Assembly: GCF_946481155.1 (NCBI RefSeq)
Contig: NZ_CAMLMK010000052.1
Location: 1 to 20,201 of the forward strand
DNA length: 20,201 bases
Reading direction: 5' to 3'
From: an uncultured Flavobacterium sp.
Lineage (GTDB): Bacteria > Bacteroidota > Bacteroidia > Flavobacteriales > Flavobacteriaceae
Part shown: positions 13,737 to 20,201 of the stretch, piece after piece
Position numbering within the stretch: position 1 is the first letter of the stretch
How the letters are laid out: each line of letters opens with the position of its first letter
Notes under the pieces: generated by a model
Database searches by the model: none
What the model saw: only the letters and a program-made list of their open reading frames with translations
What the model was told of the DNA's origin: nothing
Translations under genes and position numbers: made by a program

Positions 13737-14201
13737 ATGATGATCATACGAAAATATACGGATTCCGACAGGCAAAACATCCTAAAGCTATTACGACTAA
13801 ACACGCCTGAATATTTTTCTCCCAATGAAGAAAAAGACCTGATTTACTATTTCGATAATCACGCCGATAATTACTATGTTATTGAAATGGATGAAAATCT
13901 TGTGGGCTGCGGTGGTTACAATTTAACGGAAGATGGTAAAACAGCAAAAATCTCCTGGGATATTTTCCATCCTGATTATCAGGGCAAAGGATTGGGCAGT
14001 ACTTTAACCAAATTCAGGATCCGAAAAATCCAGGAAATCGAAAACGTTGACACAATCTCTGTCAGGACTTCGCAGCTGGTTTATAAATTCTATGAAAAAT
14101 TCGGGTTCGAAACCAGGGAAATAGCAAAAGATTATTGGGATGCAGGATTCGATTTGTACCGGATGGAGCGCGATCTGCATTCCGTTGCCGATGACATATA
14201 A
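13737..14201 (+). CDS. GNAT family N-acetyltransferase
   Basis: This acyl-CoA-dependent acetyltransferase has 154 residues. The GNAT core is visible: strand and helix at 2-40, strands 46-63 (YYVIEMDENLVGCGGYNL), motif A at 72-95 with the CoA-binding loop QGKGLG (82-87), and a C-terminal part with VYKFYEKFGFETREIAKDYW (motif B region) that includes the conserved tyrosine area. The substrate is unknown. It begins three bases after the esterase stop and is probably cotranscribed. Two adjacent ATG codons (13737 and 13740) are both possible starts. A weak hairpin (AATCTG 14209-14214, CAGATT 14223-14228) and then the strong palindrome at 14269 follow. Confidence 0.88.
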   Translation: MMIIRKYTDSDRQNILKLLRLNTPEYFSPNEEKDLIYYFDNHADNYYVIEMDENLVGCGGYNLTEDGKTAKISWDIFHPDYQGKGLGSTLTKFRIRKIQEIENVDTISVRTSQLVYKFYEKFGFETREIAKDYWDAGFDLYRMERDLHSVADDI

Positions 14202-14268
14202 AACACAAAATCTGGCTTCGGGCAGATTAAAAAGATTTGCATTGATTTCATGTTCTTATTAAAAAAAC

Positions 14269-14318
14269 TAGCCTCGAATTCACTAATTTGTACAAATTAA
14301 TTAGTGGATTCGAGGCTA
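14269..14318. terminator. bidirectional terminator with a 20-bp stem
   Basis: The arm TAGCCTCGAATTCACTAATT (14269-14288) pairs with 14299-14318 over 20 positions, with one T-G pair and a 10-base loop (contains TGTACA). On the minus strand the hairpin is followed by a run of seven T (A-run 14261-14267), and on the plus strand by AAATTTTATTT. It lies between convergent genes (GNAT plus, cysteine desulfurase minus) and serves the minus strand best. Confidence 0.85.
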
Positions 14319-14369
14319 AAATTTTATTTAAATATTTGTGCCCAGACGGTAGCTTTCCGGCGGATCTTT

Positions 14370-15494
14370 TTATATACTCTTCAAAGCTTCAATCAGCTCG
14401 TCGATATCTTCTTTTGTGTTATAATGACTGAAGGAAATACGTAAACTTGGTTTCGCCAGGTCCTCATTATTCAGGATTTCGGCTAAAACGTGAGAAGGTT
14501 TTATGCTTCCGCTCTGACAGGCGCTTCCACGGGAAACTGCAATGCCTTTCATATCGAGATGAAACAAAATCATTGCTGTCTTTTCTTCCGATAACGGCAG
14601 CATCACATTGACAATCGTGTAGAAACTGTCTTCACCTCCATTGATTTTGCATTCAGGAAATTCAACCTGCAAACGTTCTACGGTGTATTTTTTCAATTCC
14701 GAAATATACGTGCGCTCCTCATCTAAAGTCTCGCAGGCAATTTCCAGAGCTTTGGCCATTCCCGCAATTTGATGTACCGCTTCAGTACCCGCACGAAATC
14801 CTTTTTCCTGATCGCCTCCAAAAAAAAGAGGCTGTAATCCACTGTTCTTTTTAAAATAAGCAAATCCTACTCCTTTCGGGCCATGAAATTTATGCGCACT
14901 TGCCACCAGAAAATCTATCCCTAATTCCTGTACATCAATTTCTGTTTTACCAACAGACTGTACGGTATCCGAATGAAATAAAGCGTTATAATCATGCGAA
15001 ATCCTAACTGCTTTTTCAATGTTTAAAATGGTTCCGATTTCGTTATTAATATGCATTAAGCTGACTAATGTCTTTTTATTTTGAGACAGCAATTCGACCA
15101 GATCAGTAAAATCAACTTCGCCATCCGGTTTTAAGGCTACGAAATCAACCTGAATGCCGAATTCCTGCTGAAGCATTTCCAAAGTGTGCAAAACGGCGTG
15201 ATGCTCAATTTTACTTGTGATGATACGCTCAACCTTTAAATCGCGAACGGCAGAACGCAGAATCCAATTGTCGGCTTCAGTCCCGCAGGATGTGAAAATA
15301 ATTTCGGAAGCAGTGGCATTGATCTGTTTTGCAATAGTTTTTCGGGAGGTTTCCAGTATTACTTTTGCACTGCGTCCAAAACTGTGTGTAGAGGAAGGAT
15401 TTCCAAAATCTTCTGATAAGACTTTAGCCATTTCCTGCACCACTTCTTCTCTGAGCTGTGTAGTGGAAGCGTTATCTAGATATATATTTTTCAT
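14370..15494 (-). CDS. cysteine desulfurase (IscS/NifS family)
   Basis: This PLP-dependent enzyme releases sulfur from L-cysteine as a persulfide, forming alanine; the sulfur feeds Fe-S clusters or tRNA thiolation. The 374-residue length is normal. Landmarks are DNASTT (7-12), GNPSSTHSFGR, the cofactor-contacting SCGTEADNW (69-77), IEHHAVL, HSDTVQSVGK, the Schiff-base lysine K202 in ASAHKFHGPKG, RAGTE (234-238), and the persulfide cysteine C326 in VSRGSACQSGS. All key residues are present. The gene starts two bases after a rarD-like permease stop, so both are one operon. No iscU, sufU, thiI or mnmA partner is adjacent, so the physiological role (Fe-S or tRNA) cannot be fixed, and no specific symbol is given. 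A strong terminator lies downstream. Confidence 0.94.
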   Translation of the reverse strand: MKNIYLDNASTTQLREEVVQEMAKVLSEDFGNPSSTHSFGRSAKVILETSRKTIAKQINATASEIIFTSCGTEADNWILRSAVRDLKVERIITSKIEHHAVLHTLEMLQQEFGIQVDFVALKPDGEVDFTDLVELLSQNKKTLVSLMHINNEIGTILNIEKAVRISHDYNALFHSDTVQSVGKTEIDVQELGIDFLVASAHKFHGPKGVGFAYFKKNSGLQPLFFGGDQEKGFRAGTEAVHQIAGMAKALEIACETLDEERTYISELKKYTVERLQVEFPECKINGGEDSFYTIVNVMLPLSEEKTAMILFHLDMKGIAVSRGSACQSGSIKPSHVLAEILNNEDLAKPSLRISFSHYNTKEDIDELIEALKSI

Positions 15495-15496
15495 TT

Positions 15497-16405
15497 TTAT
15501 TCGGAAACTTTCTGTTCTTTCAAATTTCTGTTAAAGATAAGTTTTTCATTGAAAACCACGATGGAAATCAAAATCAGCGAGTACGAAATCATCTGGATTT
15601 GCGTTACTTTCTCATCATAATGAAATACCGCCAGAAGGAAATTAATAATCGGATTGATATACAACATAATTCCCACTGTCGAAGAATTCACTCCCTTAAG
15701 TGCAAATAAATTCAGGAACAATGGAATAATGGTAAAAAGGATCACAATGAAAATCAGGCAGGTATAAAACAATCCTTCCATTGGCACGGGTCCGCTAAAC
15801 GCCGGAAAAAACGGCAGCAGCACCAAGCCTGAAGTCAGTAATTGAATATTCAGCCCGACGAATTTATCCACTTCGGTATTCTTGCGCTGTGAAATCAGGT
15901 AAAGCGCATAGGTCAATGCTACAATCAGACTGTAAAAAATATCTGCAAAACTATTGAACGAAAGCAAAATGCAACCTAACAAACTAATTCCTACCGCAGT
16001 CCATTGCCACTTACTTAATTTTTCTTTCAGTAAAATGAAAGCCAAAACAGTGGTAAGGATCGGACAGACAAGATAAGCAAAGGAAGCCGCTTTTACACTG
16101 ATGTGGTTCATCACATAAATGAAAATGAACCAGTTGGCTGTAAGCAACAATCCTCCTCCGACATTCACGCGAATGATTTTATTTCTTTTTGATTTTGATT
16201 GGCTTTTGAAATGATTCCAGTCTTTAATAAGCGTTTCCCTTCTTAAAAAAAGATTGATTCCTGAAATAAGGATTACGCTTAAAAATACGCGATAAAACAG
16301 GATATCCAGGGACGGATAATGCTGAATTGGCTTTAGCGCCAGACTGAAAAATCCCCAAATTACAAAGGCTGTAACTGCGGCCAGATAGTATTTATTGATT
16401 CGCAT
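15497..16405 (-). CDS. rarD: EamA/RarD-type drug-metabolite transporter
   Basis: This is an inner-membrane protein of 302 residues with about ten hydrophobic helices, made of two EamA repeats (roughly 8-140 and 150-290). The N-terminus, YLAAVTAFVIWGFFSLALKPIQHYPSLDILFYRVFLS, is characteristic of RarD (VIWGFF, then RVFLS with the conserved arginine). The substrate of RarD-like carriers is not established, and family names such as chloramphenicol-sensitive protein do not describe function here. The cysteine desulfurase start lies two bases past its stop, so it is the first gene of a two-gene operon. A -7 element (16423-16430) lies 18 bases upstream of its ATG, between the arms of an 8-bp inverted repeat. 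Confidence 0.85.
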   Translation of the reverse strand: MRINKYYLAAVTAFVIWGFFSLALKPIQHYPSLDILFYRVFLSVILISGINLFLRRETLIKDWNHFKSQSKSKRNKIIRVNVGGGLLLTANWFIFIYVMNHISVKAASFAYLVCPILTTVLAFILLKEKLSKWQWTAVGISLLGCILLSFNSFADIFYSLIVALTYALYLISQRKNTEVDKFVGLNIQLLTSGLVLLPFFPAFSGPVPMEGLFYTCLIFIVILFTIIPLFLNLFALKGVNSSTVGIMLYINPIINFLLAVFHYDEKVTQIQMISYSLILISIVVFNEKLIFNRNLKEQKVSE

Positions 16406-16413
16406 AAAAAAGA

Positions 16414-16453
16414 AATTCGGAACAAAGGTAAGGCATTTCCCCTGCTCCGAATT
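16414..16453. promoter_or_regulatory. inverted repeat flanking the rarD promoter
   Basis: AATTCGGA (16414-16421) and TCCGAATT (16446-16453) are perfect complements separated by 24 bases, with centres 32 bases apart (about three helical turns). The -7 element lies between them. This could be a looped or paired operator; the regulator is unknown. Confidence 0.4.
16423..16430 (-). promoter_or_regulatory. -7 promoter element of rarD-cysteine desulfurase
   Basis: On the minus strand this reads TACCTTTG, matching TAnnTTTG, and it ends 18 bases before the ATG at 16405. Upstream on the same strand a TTC (not TTG) is found 18 bases away as a weak -33. Confidence 0.55.
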
Positions 16454-16510
16454 GGATATTATTATTTTATTAGGATTTTAGACGAGACTAATACCAAAGC
16501 GATAAAATTA

Positions 16511-16587
16511 GCCACAGATTAAAAAGATTTTCACAGATTCTTTTAATAGCACATATAAAATCTGTGTTAATCAATGAAATCAGTGGC
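16511..16587. repeat. REP-like interrupted palindrome, likely terminator of the sugar transporter gene
   Basis: The outer arms GCCACAGATT (16511-16520) and AATCAGTGGC (16578-16587) pair at nine of ten positions. The inner arms CACAGATT (16532-16539) and AATCTGTG (16559-16566) pair perfectly. The motif GATT recurs between them. The element is 77 bases long and lies downstream of the transporter stop on the minus strand. Eight A follow it on the plus strand (16588-16595). On the minus strand the hairpin is followed only by a T-rich stretch (TAATTTTATC). I recall similar palindromes in other flavobacterial genomes; this was not checked. Confidence 0.6.
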
Positions 16588-16628
16588 AAAAAAAACTTAG
16601 TACGTATTAAGGATAGTCATATTAAGAT

Positions 16629-18407
16629 TTAATGAGCCCCTTCCGTTTCGATCTCATCCACATCGATATTTTGTTTTTTCAGAATGGATTTCACGGCCAC
16701 TGCGAAGAACAACAAATAAGCGAAACAAATCACCGGAATAACATACGATTGATGAATTCCGATGATATCCGAAAGTTTCCCCTGAATTGGAGGAATGATC
16801 CCGCCACCCAAAATCATCATTACCAGGAATGCCGAACCCTGTGAAGTATATTTTCCTAATCCGATAATCGATAAGCTGAAAATCGCCGGCCACATGATAC
16901 TACAAGCTAATCCTCCTGCTAAAAACGCGTAAATAGCAACCGTTCCTGTGGTAAATAAACCAATCAGCATTGCTGCCACTCCGAAAATCGAGAAAATTGT
17001 CAGGGTACGAGCCGGTTTGTCTTTACTGATAAAGAAAGCCACGATTTGCAGTAAAACGCAAACCACATAATAATACAATGGTGTCATGTCTTTCTGCGCA
17101 AGCATATTTACACCGATAATTACAGAGAATGCAATCAATGGCACGATAATCAAGGCCATCGTTTTCTTAGCATTATTCAAATGGAAAACACTGATGGCAC
17201 CTGCCCAGCGGCCTATCATCAAACTTCCCCAGTACATGGAAATATAAGGCGCAATGGAAGAGGATTGATGACTTCCGAAAGCCGGTAATTTTAATAATTC
17301 ACCAAGGTTGCTTCCAATAGCAACTTCTACTCCAACATAAGTAAATATCGCGAGCATCCCCAAAACCAATTGTGGATATTGCATGGCACCCCATCCCTCA
17401 TTATTCTTTTTTGCCGATGATAGAGAGAACAACAATCCGCCCACTACCACAACCAAAGCTCCAAAAAGCCAATACATTCTGTATTTTTCCAGTTCCGGCT
17501 TTAGAATGTTTAATTCTGTTTCGTGATCTTTTATTTCCGCCCGCAGATTGCTTAATTCCCGACCGCTTAAATCCTTAATGGCATTTCTGGAATTTTCTGT
17601 TTTTATCGTTTCAATTCTTTGCTGGAGCATTTCAATCTGAAGTGCCTCTTTACTTTTATAACTATTGAAAACCGGCGTAAACATTGCCATCAGCAAGACT
17701 GTCATTACTATTAATGTACGCATTGCTTTGTTGGCTTTTTCCATTGGCTCATTGGAAATTCCTGCCGGCACTTTTTTTGAGAAATGAAACATGGCTGCAG
17801 CGGCTATAAAGAGCAACCCTACACACACATATAATAAAATAACCTTCCCTAAATCCAGGCCTTTAATCTGATCATCAGTAACAGAAGCGGTAGTTCCGAA
17901 AAGCGCAAATGCCACAATTAACGGTCCGATAGTAGTTCCGAAAGAGTTGATTCCTCCACCCAGATTTACACGGTCGGCACCGGTTTTTGGATTACCGAGT
18001 GATATCGCAAACGGGTTGGCGGCCGTCTGCTGCAAAGAAAATCCTAAAGCAACTATAAACAATCCGGCCAGCATCCCGGCATAGACATTCGCTTCAACAG
18101 CAATAATCATGGCGCCGGCTCCTAATGCGGAAAACAATAATCCGAAGACAATACTTTTCTTATAGCCCCAGCTTCCCACAATATCTTTATGCGTAGTGGT
18201 CCCGAAAATAAAAAGCAATAAGGCGCCAAAATAATAAGCGTTGTAAAAAGCAAAGTCAACCAACTGTGACTGAAACTGGTCAAGCGAAAAATAACTTTTA
18301 CAAAAAGGGATAAAAATACTGTTCCCCGCCGCGATAAATCCCCAGAAAAAGAAAACGGTGATCAGCGTATACAGCGCGGGATAATTGGTTTGGTGTTTAG
18401 ATGACAT
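16629..18407 (-). CDS. FucP/GluP-type sugar:proton symporter (MFS) with a coiled-coil insertion
   Basis: This 592-residue inner-membrane transporter of the major facilitator superfamily belongs to the fucose/glucose-galactose symporter branch. It shows [20 protein letters not shown] near the N-terminus, FNAYYFG-type helix 2, the branch motif [16 protein letters not shown] (125-140) and [17 protein letters not shown] (148-163). It is about 150 residues longer than E. coli FucP (438). The extra length includes a central insertion: two hydrophobic segments (about 230-247 and 311-330) flank a charged, heptad-rich region at 251-309 predicted to be a coiled coil. The helices after it fit the second MFS half (to about 575). 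The sugar is unknown. It is monocistronic, with a -7 element at 18430-18437 next to a 12-bp palindrome. Confidence 0.88.
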   Translation of the reverse strand: MSSKHQTNYPALYTLITVFFFWGFIAAGNSIFIPFCKSYFSLDQFQSQLVDFAFYNAYYFGALLLFIFGTTTHKDIVGSWGYKKSIVFGLLFSALGAGAMIIAVEANVYAGMLAGLFIVALGFSLQQTAANPFAISLGNPKTGADRVNLGGGINSFGTTIGPLIVAFALFGTTASVTDDQIKGLDLGKVILLYVCVGLLFIAAAAMFHFSKKVPAGISNEPMEKANKAMRTLIVMTVLLMAMFTPVFNSYKSKEALQIEMLQQRIETIKTENSRNAIKDLSGRELSNLRAEIKDHETELNILKPELEKYRMYWLFGALVVVVGGLLFSLSSAKKNNEGWGAMQYPQLVLGMLAIFTYVGVEVAIGSNLGELLKLPAFGSHQSSSIAPYISMYWGSLMIGRWAGAISVFHLNNAKKTMALIIVPLIAFSVIIGVNMLAQKDMTPLYYYVVCVLLQIVAFFISKDKPARTLTIFSIFGVAAMLIGLFTTGTVAIYAFLAGGLACSIMWPAIFSLSIIGLGKYTSQGSAFLVMMILGGGIIPPIQGKLSDIIGIHQSYVIPVICFAYLLFFAVAVKSILKKQNIDVDEIETEGAH

Positions 18408-18429
18408 AATTAGTTTTTCATTTGGATTC

Positions 18430-18448
18430 CAAATATAGCAATATTGCT
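18430..18448 (-). promoter_or_regulatory. promoter -7 element and palindrome of the sugar transporter
   Basis: On the minus strand 18430-18437 reads TATATTTG (TAnnTTTG), 22 bases before the ATG at 18407. Immediately upstream is the perfect palindrome AGCAATATTGCT (18437-18448), sharing one base with the element. It is a likely operator. The core GCAATATT-GC also occurs in the dyad at 1082-1100. Confidence 0.5.
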
Positions 18449-18493
18449 GAATTTTCCGTATTTCTTTTATTCGCTTTTAAAAACTAAAAATGC

Positions 18494-18501
18494 TATTTTT
18501 G
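18494..18501 (+). promoter_or_regulatory. -7 promoter element of the lipoprotein gene
   Basis: TATTTTTG matches TAnnTTTG and lies 18 bases before the ATG at 18520. A possible upstream ATG at 18490 precedes the element and so is not used. Confidence 0.55.
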
Positions 18502-18519
18502 TCCCAAACAATTCTACTT

Positions 18520-19041
18520 ATGAAAAAGTTATTCGGTTTATTGATTTGTGTATTGCTTTTGGCTGGTTGTGATGACGGTGATATCGTATTGCAGTCGTTC
18601 AATTTTGACAGTGCTGCAATTCAAAAATGCAGCGACAAAGATTTATTGTTTAAGATCAATGGCGAAGAATTACTGTTAGTCGATATTCCTGCTTCAAATT
18701 TTCCGAATGAAATCACACCCGTAGGTTCACCAAGAATTGTAACTATTTCAGCAACTAACCGTGTTTTGTACCGAAAATATAACGGGACAGTGGGAAATAC
18801 CACTATTTGTTCTGATATACCGCCCGCTTCACCAACTGTTCTTAATGAATGGAATGCCGCTTCAGGCGGAACAATACAGATTACTACGACTGCAATCACA
18901 ACAATTGACCCCATAACAAGCGTGGAAACTACTACCGGCTACAACCATCAGATTAAGTTTGTCAATATTCAGTTTGTGGGTTCAGAAGACAGTTTTGTAT
19001 TTGAAGAATATCTTTTCGGAACGTATACCGTAAACTTATAA
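18520..19041 (+). CDS. hypothetical lipoprotein, possibly surface-exposed
   Basis: This unknown protein has 173 residues from ATG 18520. The N-terminus, MKKLFGLLICVLLLAGC, is a lipoprotein signal with the modified cysteine at 17. The residues right after it are acidic (DDGD), resembling the charged lipoprotein export signal known to send Bacteroidota lipoproteins to the cell surface; this is inference. The mature part is Thr/Ser/Asn-rich and strand-like (IVTISATNRVLYRK; QITTTAITTIDPITSVETTTG), ending in a hydrophobic FVFEEYLFGTYTVNL. Two cysteines (about 33 and 107) could pair. No family was recognised. Its TAA stop (19039-19041) is directly next to the stop of the convergent gene. A longer frame from ATG 18490 was rejected because the promoter overlaps it. 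Confidence 0.8.
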   Translation: MKKLFGLLICVLLLAGCDDGDIVLQSFNFDSAAIQKCSDKDLLFKINGEELLLVDIPASNFPNEITPVGSPRIVTISATNRVLYRKYNGTVGNTTICSDIPPASPTVLNEWNAASGGTIQITTTAITTIDPITSVETTTGYNHQIKFVNIQFVGSEDSFVFEEYLFGTYTVNL

Positions 19042-19596
19042 TCAGCGATTGGGATTTTGCTTGATGTACACTTCGGTGGCACCCAGACCGTATTTCTGGT
19101 AATTGGCATCCTGAAACGAAATACCTTCATACCTTCCCAGGAGGAAATCCAGTTCGGCTTTTAAAATACCCTCACCAACTCCGTGAATGAAAACTACTTT
19201 TGGCATTCGGTTTTTAATCGCAAAATCCATCTGACGTTTGGCGGTTTCCATTTGCAGGTTCAGGATATCATAATTCGACATTCCTTTTTTGGAAGGCACC
19301 AGTTTTTCTATATGTAAATCAACTTCAAGAACAAATTCATCTTTTTTGGACTTCTTTTCTTTCTCGAAAGAGCGCTTTACGGGAAGTTCTTTTTCTTTCA
19401 GAATAGCATTGATACTCTGATTCGAACTGAAGGATTTTAAATCACTCGCATCAGCTTCTTTGACCAATTCATTGGCAGCATAATTCATCAGAAAACCATC
19501 CGTGGTTTCCACTACCACCTGATTGTCCTTAAAACCAACAACTACGCCGCTGAAATCTTCATCCAATACTGAAACCTTATCTCCTATACTAAACAT
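19042..19596 (-). CDS. Smr-domain DUF2027 protein (MutS2 C-terminus-like)
   Basis: This 184-residue cytoplasmic protein has an N-terminal small beta barrel (FSIGDKVSVLDEDFSGVVVGFKDNQVVVETTDG, 2-34) that fits the DUF2027 group. A charged linker (60-90) leads to an Smr domain with the DLH motif at 93-95 (EVDLHIEKLV) and the HGxGxG motif at 138-143 in IHGVGEGILK. Smr domains are nuclease-type domains in MutS2, and the stand-alone versions are poorly understood; nuclease activity here is a family inference. The start, ATG at 19594-19596, overlaps the end of the small membrane-protein gene by eight bases, indicating coupled translation. Its stop codon abuts the stop of the convergent lipoprotein gene with no space for a terminator. 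Confidence 0.9.
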   Translation of the reverse strand: MFSIGDKVSVLDEDFSGVVVGFKDNQVVVETTDGFLMNYAANELVKEADASDLKSFSSNQSINAILKEKELPVKRSFEKEKKSKKDEFVLEVDLHIEKLVPSKKGMSNYDILNLQMETAKRQMDFAIKNRMPKVVFIHGVGEGILKAELDFLLGRYEGISFQDANYQKYGLGATEVYIKQNPNR

Positions 19597-19771
19597 CTTC
19601 TTCTTCTTTATCCGGATTATTACTTGGTGTTTTCGACATTAACTTCATCATTCCATAAAAGAAAACAGCAACCCCTATCACCTGAATAATAACATTCGGA
19701 TTTGGTTTGGTCTGTTCATAAAAAGCCCAGCCCATTGCTAAGAAAATTAGAATTATATAGATTGTTTTCAT
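19589..19771 (-). CDS. small two-helix membrane protein
   Basis: From ATG 19771 this is a 60-residue protein with two hydrophobic segments (about 4-18 and 27-45) and an acidic tail (NPDKEEEDV). It is not recognised as a named family. An upstream ATG at 19801 would add ten residues, but a -7 element (19790-19797) lies downstream of it, so 19771 is preferred. It is cotranscribed with the Smr-domain gene, whose start overlaps its stop by eight bases. The role is unknown. Confidence 0.75.
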   Translation of the reverse strand: MKTIYIILIFLAMGWAFYEQTKPNPNVIIQVIGVAVFFYGMMKLMSKTPSNNPDKEEEDV

Positions 19772-19789
19772 CGTCGTGGATTTAGACTT

Positions 19790-19797
19790 CAAATGTA
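19790..19797 (-). promoter_or_regulatory. -7 promoter element of the small membrane protein/Smr operon
   Basis: On the minus strand this reads TACATTTG, matching TAnnTTTG, and it ends 19 bases before the ATG at 19771. No clear TTG -33 element was found at the usual distance. Confidence 0.55.
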
Positions 19798-19876
19798 GCA
19801 AACTTAAAATCTCACTCCTAACTATTTTATAAGTATCTATTTTTTTCGTAACATTGCTTTACAGAAAAAGCTTACC

Positions 19877-20155
19877 ATGGAAGAATTCATGTTGCCCTGC
19901 CTGAGTAAAAAATTATTTGGCATCGATTGTTTCGGTTGCGGAATACAGCGTGCTTTGGTTTTGCTTCTTAAAGGTGAATTTAAGGATGCGTTTCATATGT
20001 TCCCCGCGATTTACACTTTAGTCCTTTTCTTTGGTTTTATAGGAATAAGCCTGGTTGATAAACTTCACAATTACCATAAAATTATTGTTACACTTGGAAT
20101 AACAAACGCTGTGATAATGGTCGTTTCGTATTTCATAAAACATTTTTATATCTAA
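19877..20155 (+). CDS. DUF2752 family membrane protein
   Basis: The protein has 92 residues. The DUF2752 signature is clear near the start: LPCLSKKLFGIDCFGCGIQRALVLLLKGEFKDAF, with the cysteine pattern C-x-x-C-G at about 18-22 and the GxxxAF end. Two hydrophobic segments follow (about 45-60 and 70-88). DUF2752 proteins are small membrane proteins of unknown function, common in Bacteroidota. Two start choices are possible: ATG 19877 (used here) or ATG 19889 (MLPCLSKK). A further gene begins 16 bases downstream. The 16 bases TTACAGAAAAAGCTTA just before the start are identical to a segment upstream of mlaE. Confidence 0.85.
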   Translation: MEEFMLPCLSKKLFGIDCFGCGIQRALVLLLKGEFKDAFHMFPAIYTLVLFFGFIGISLVDKLHNYHKIIVTLGITNAVIMVVSYFIKHFYI

Positions 20156-20171
20156 CCAAAACAAAACAATT

Positions 20172-20201
20172 ATGGAAGAAACAAACTTCAACGATTTAGC
20201 T
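20172..20201 (+). CDS. start of an unidentified gene, cut by the window end
   Basis: An ATG at 20172 opens a frame reading MEETNFNDLA that runs to the window edge without a stop. It starts 16 bases after the DUF2752 stop, consistent with an operon. DUF2752 genes are often followed by a small membrane protein, but ten residues are too few to name it. Confidence 0.5.
   Translation, partial: MEETNFNDLA

Noticed and set aside
1..20201. CRISPR array, tRNA, rRNA, insertion sequence or prophage genes
   Set aside because: No regularly spaced direct repeats, tRNA-like cloverleaf, conserved rRNA segment, transposase or integrase motif was seen on either strand by reading.

Overview
The window looks like a chromosomal segment of a Flavobacterium-type bacterium (phylum Bacteroidota). 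It is AT-rich. Shine-Dalgarno-like sites are essentially absent. Many intergenic regions carry the Bacteroidota -7 promoter element TAnnTTTG. The gene content is also typical: Reg_prop/Y_Y_Y sensor kinases, lone CheY-like receivers, DUF2752, a Smr/DUF2027 protein, and exported proteins with flavobacterial signal peptides and lipoboxes. No rRNA, tRNA, CRISPR array, transposase or prophage gene was seen. The genus is an inference from these traits.

Layout. (1) 1-860, minus strand: a PadR-family repressor and a small membrane protein with a HAAS-like N-terminus, behind a promoter that overlaps a dyad operator. (2) 950-2180, plus: an exported cupin and a SnoaL/DUF4440-like lipoprotein, with a structured 190-base leader and a terminator. 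(3) 2213-4840, plus: a compact mlaE-mlaF-mlaD operon for MCE/Mla-type phospholipid transport, with its own -7 element and terminator. (4) 4934-12839, plus: a two-component island. It holds a receiver fused to a dimerisation/H-box segment without an ATPase domain, a TPR-sensor histidine kinase, a decayed response-regulator copy, a 14-blade propeller sensor kinase, an intact lone receiver and a second lone receiver. (5) 12859-14318, plus: a terminator that doubles as promoter, an exported esterase, a GNAT acetyltransferase and a strong bidirectional terminator. (6) 14370-18437, minus: rarD-like permease plus cysteine desulfurase (one operon), a REP-like palindrome, and a long FucP-type sugar transporter. 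(7) 18494-20201: an unknown lipoprotein (plus), a Smr/DUF2027 protein with a small membrane protein (minus), a DUF2752 protein (plus) and the first codons of one more gene.

How the genes fit together. The most informative structure is the two-component island. The two kinases share a collinear 351-residue PAS-HisKA-HATPase module with no gaps, and the same signal-peptide end, but carry different periplasmic sensors (TPR versus Reg_prop/Y_Y_Y). Each was followed, after exactly 11 bases, by a lone receiver gene. The receiver behind the second kinase is intact. The one behind the first is a frameshifted, truncated remnant at 8071-8243. This points to an ancestral duplication of a kinase-receiver pair, a sensor swap, and loss of one receiver. 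No member of the island has a DNA-binding output domain, so signalling probably ends in phosphotransfer or protein-protein contacts.

Promoter matches fix several translation starts downstream of the longest open frame (padR, mlaE, the lipoprotein at 18520, the small membrane protein at 19771), because the longer start codons lie in or upstream of the -7 element. Three terminators share the same AATCCG/CGGATT stem.
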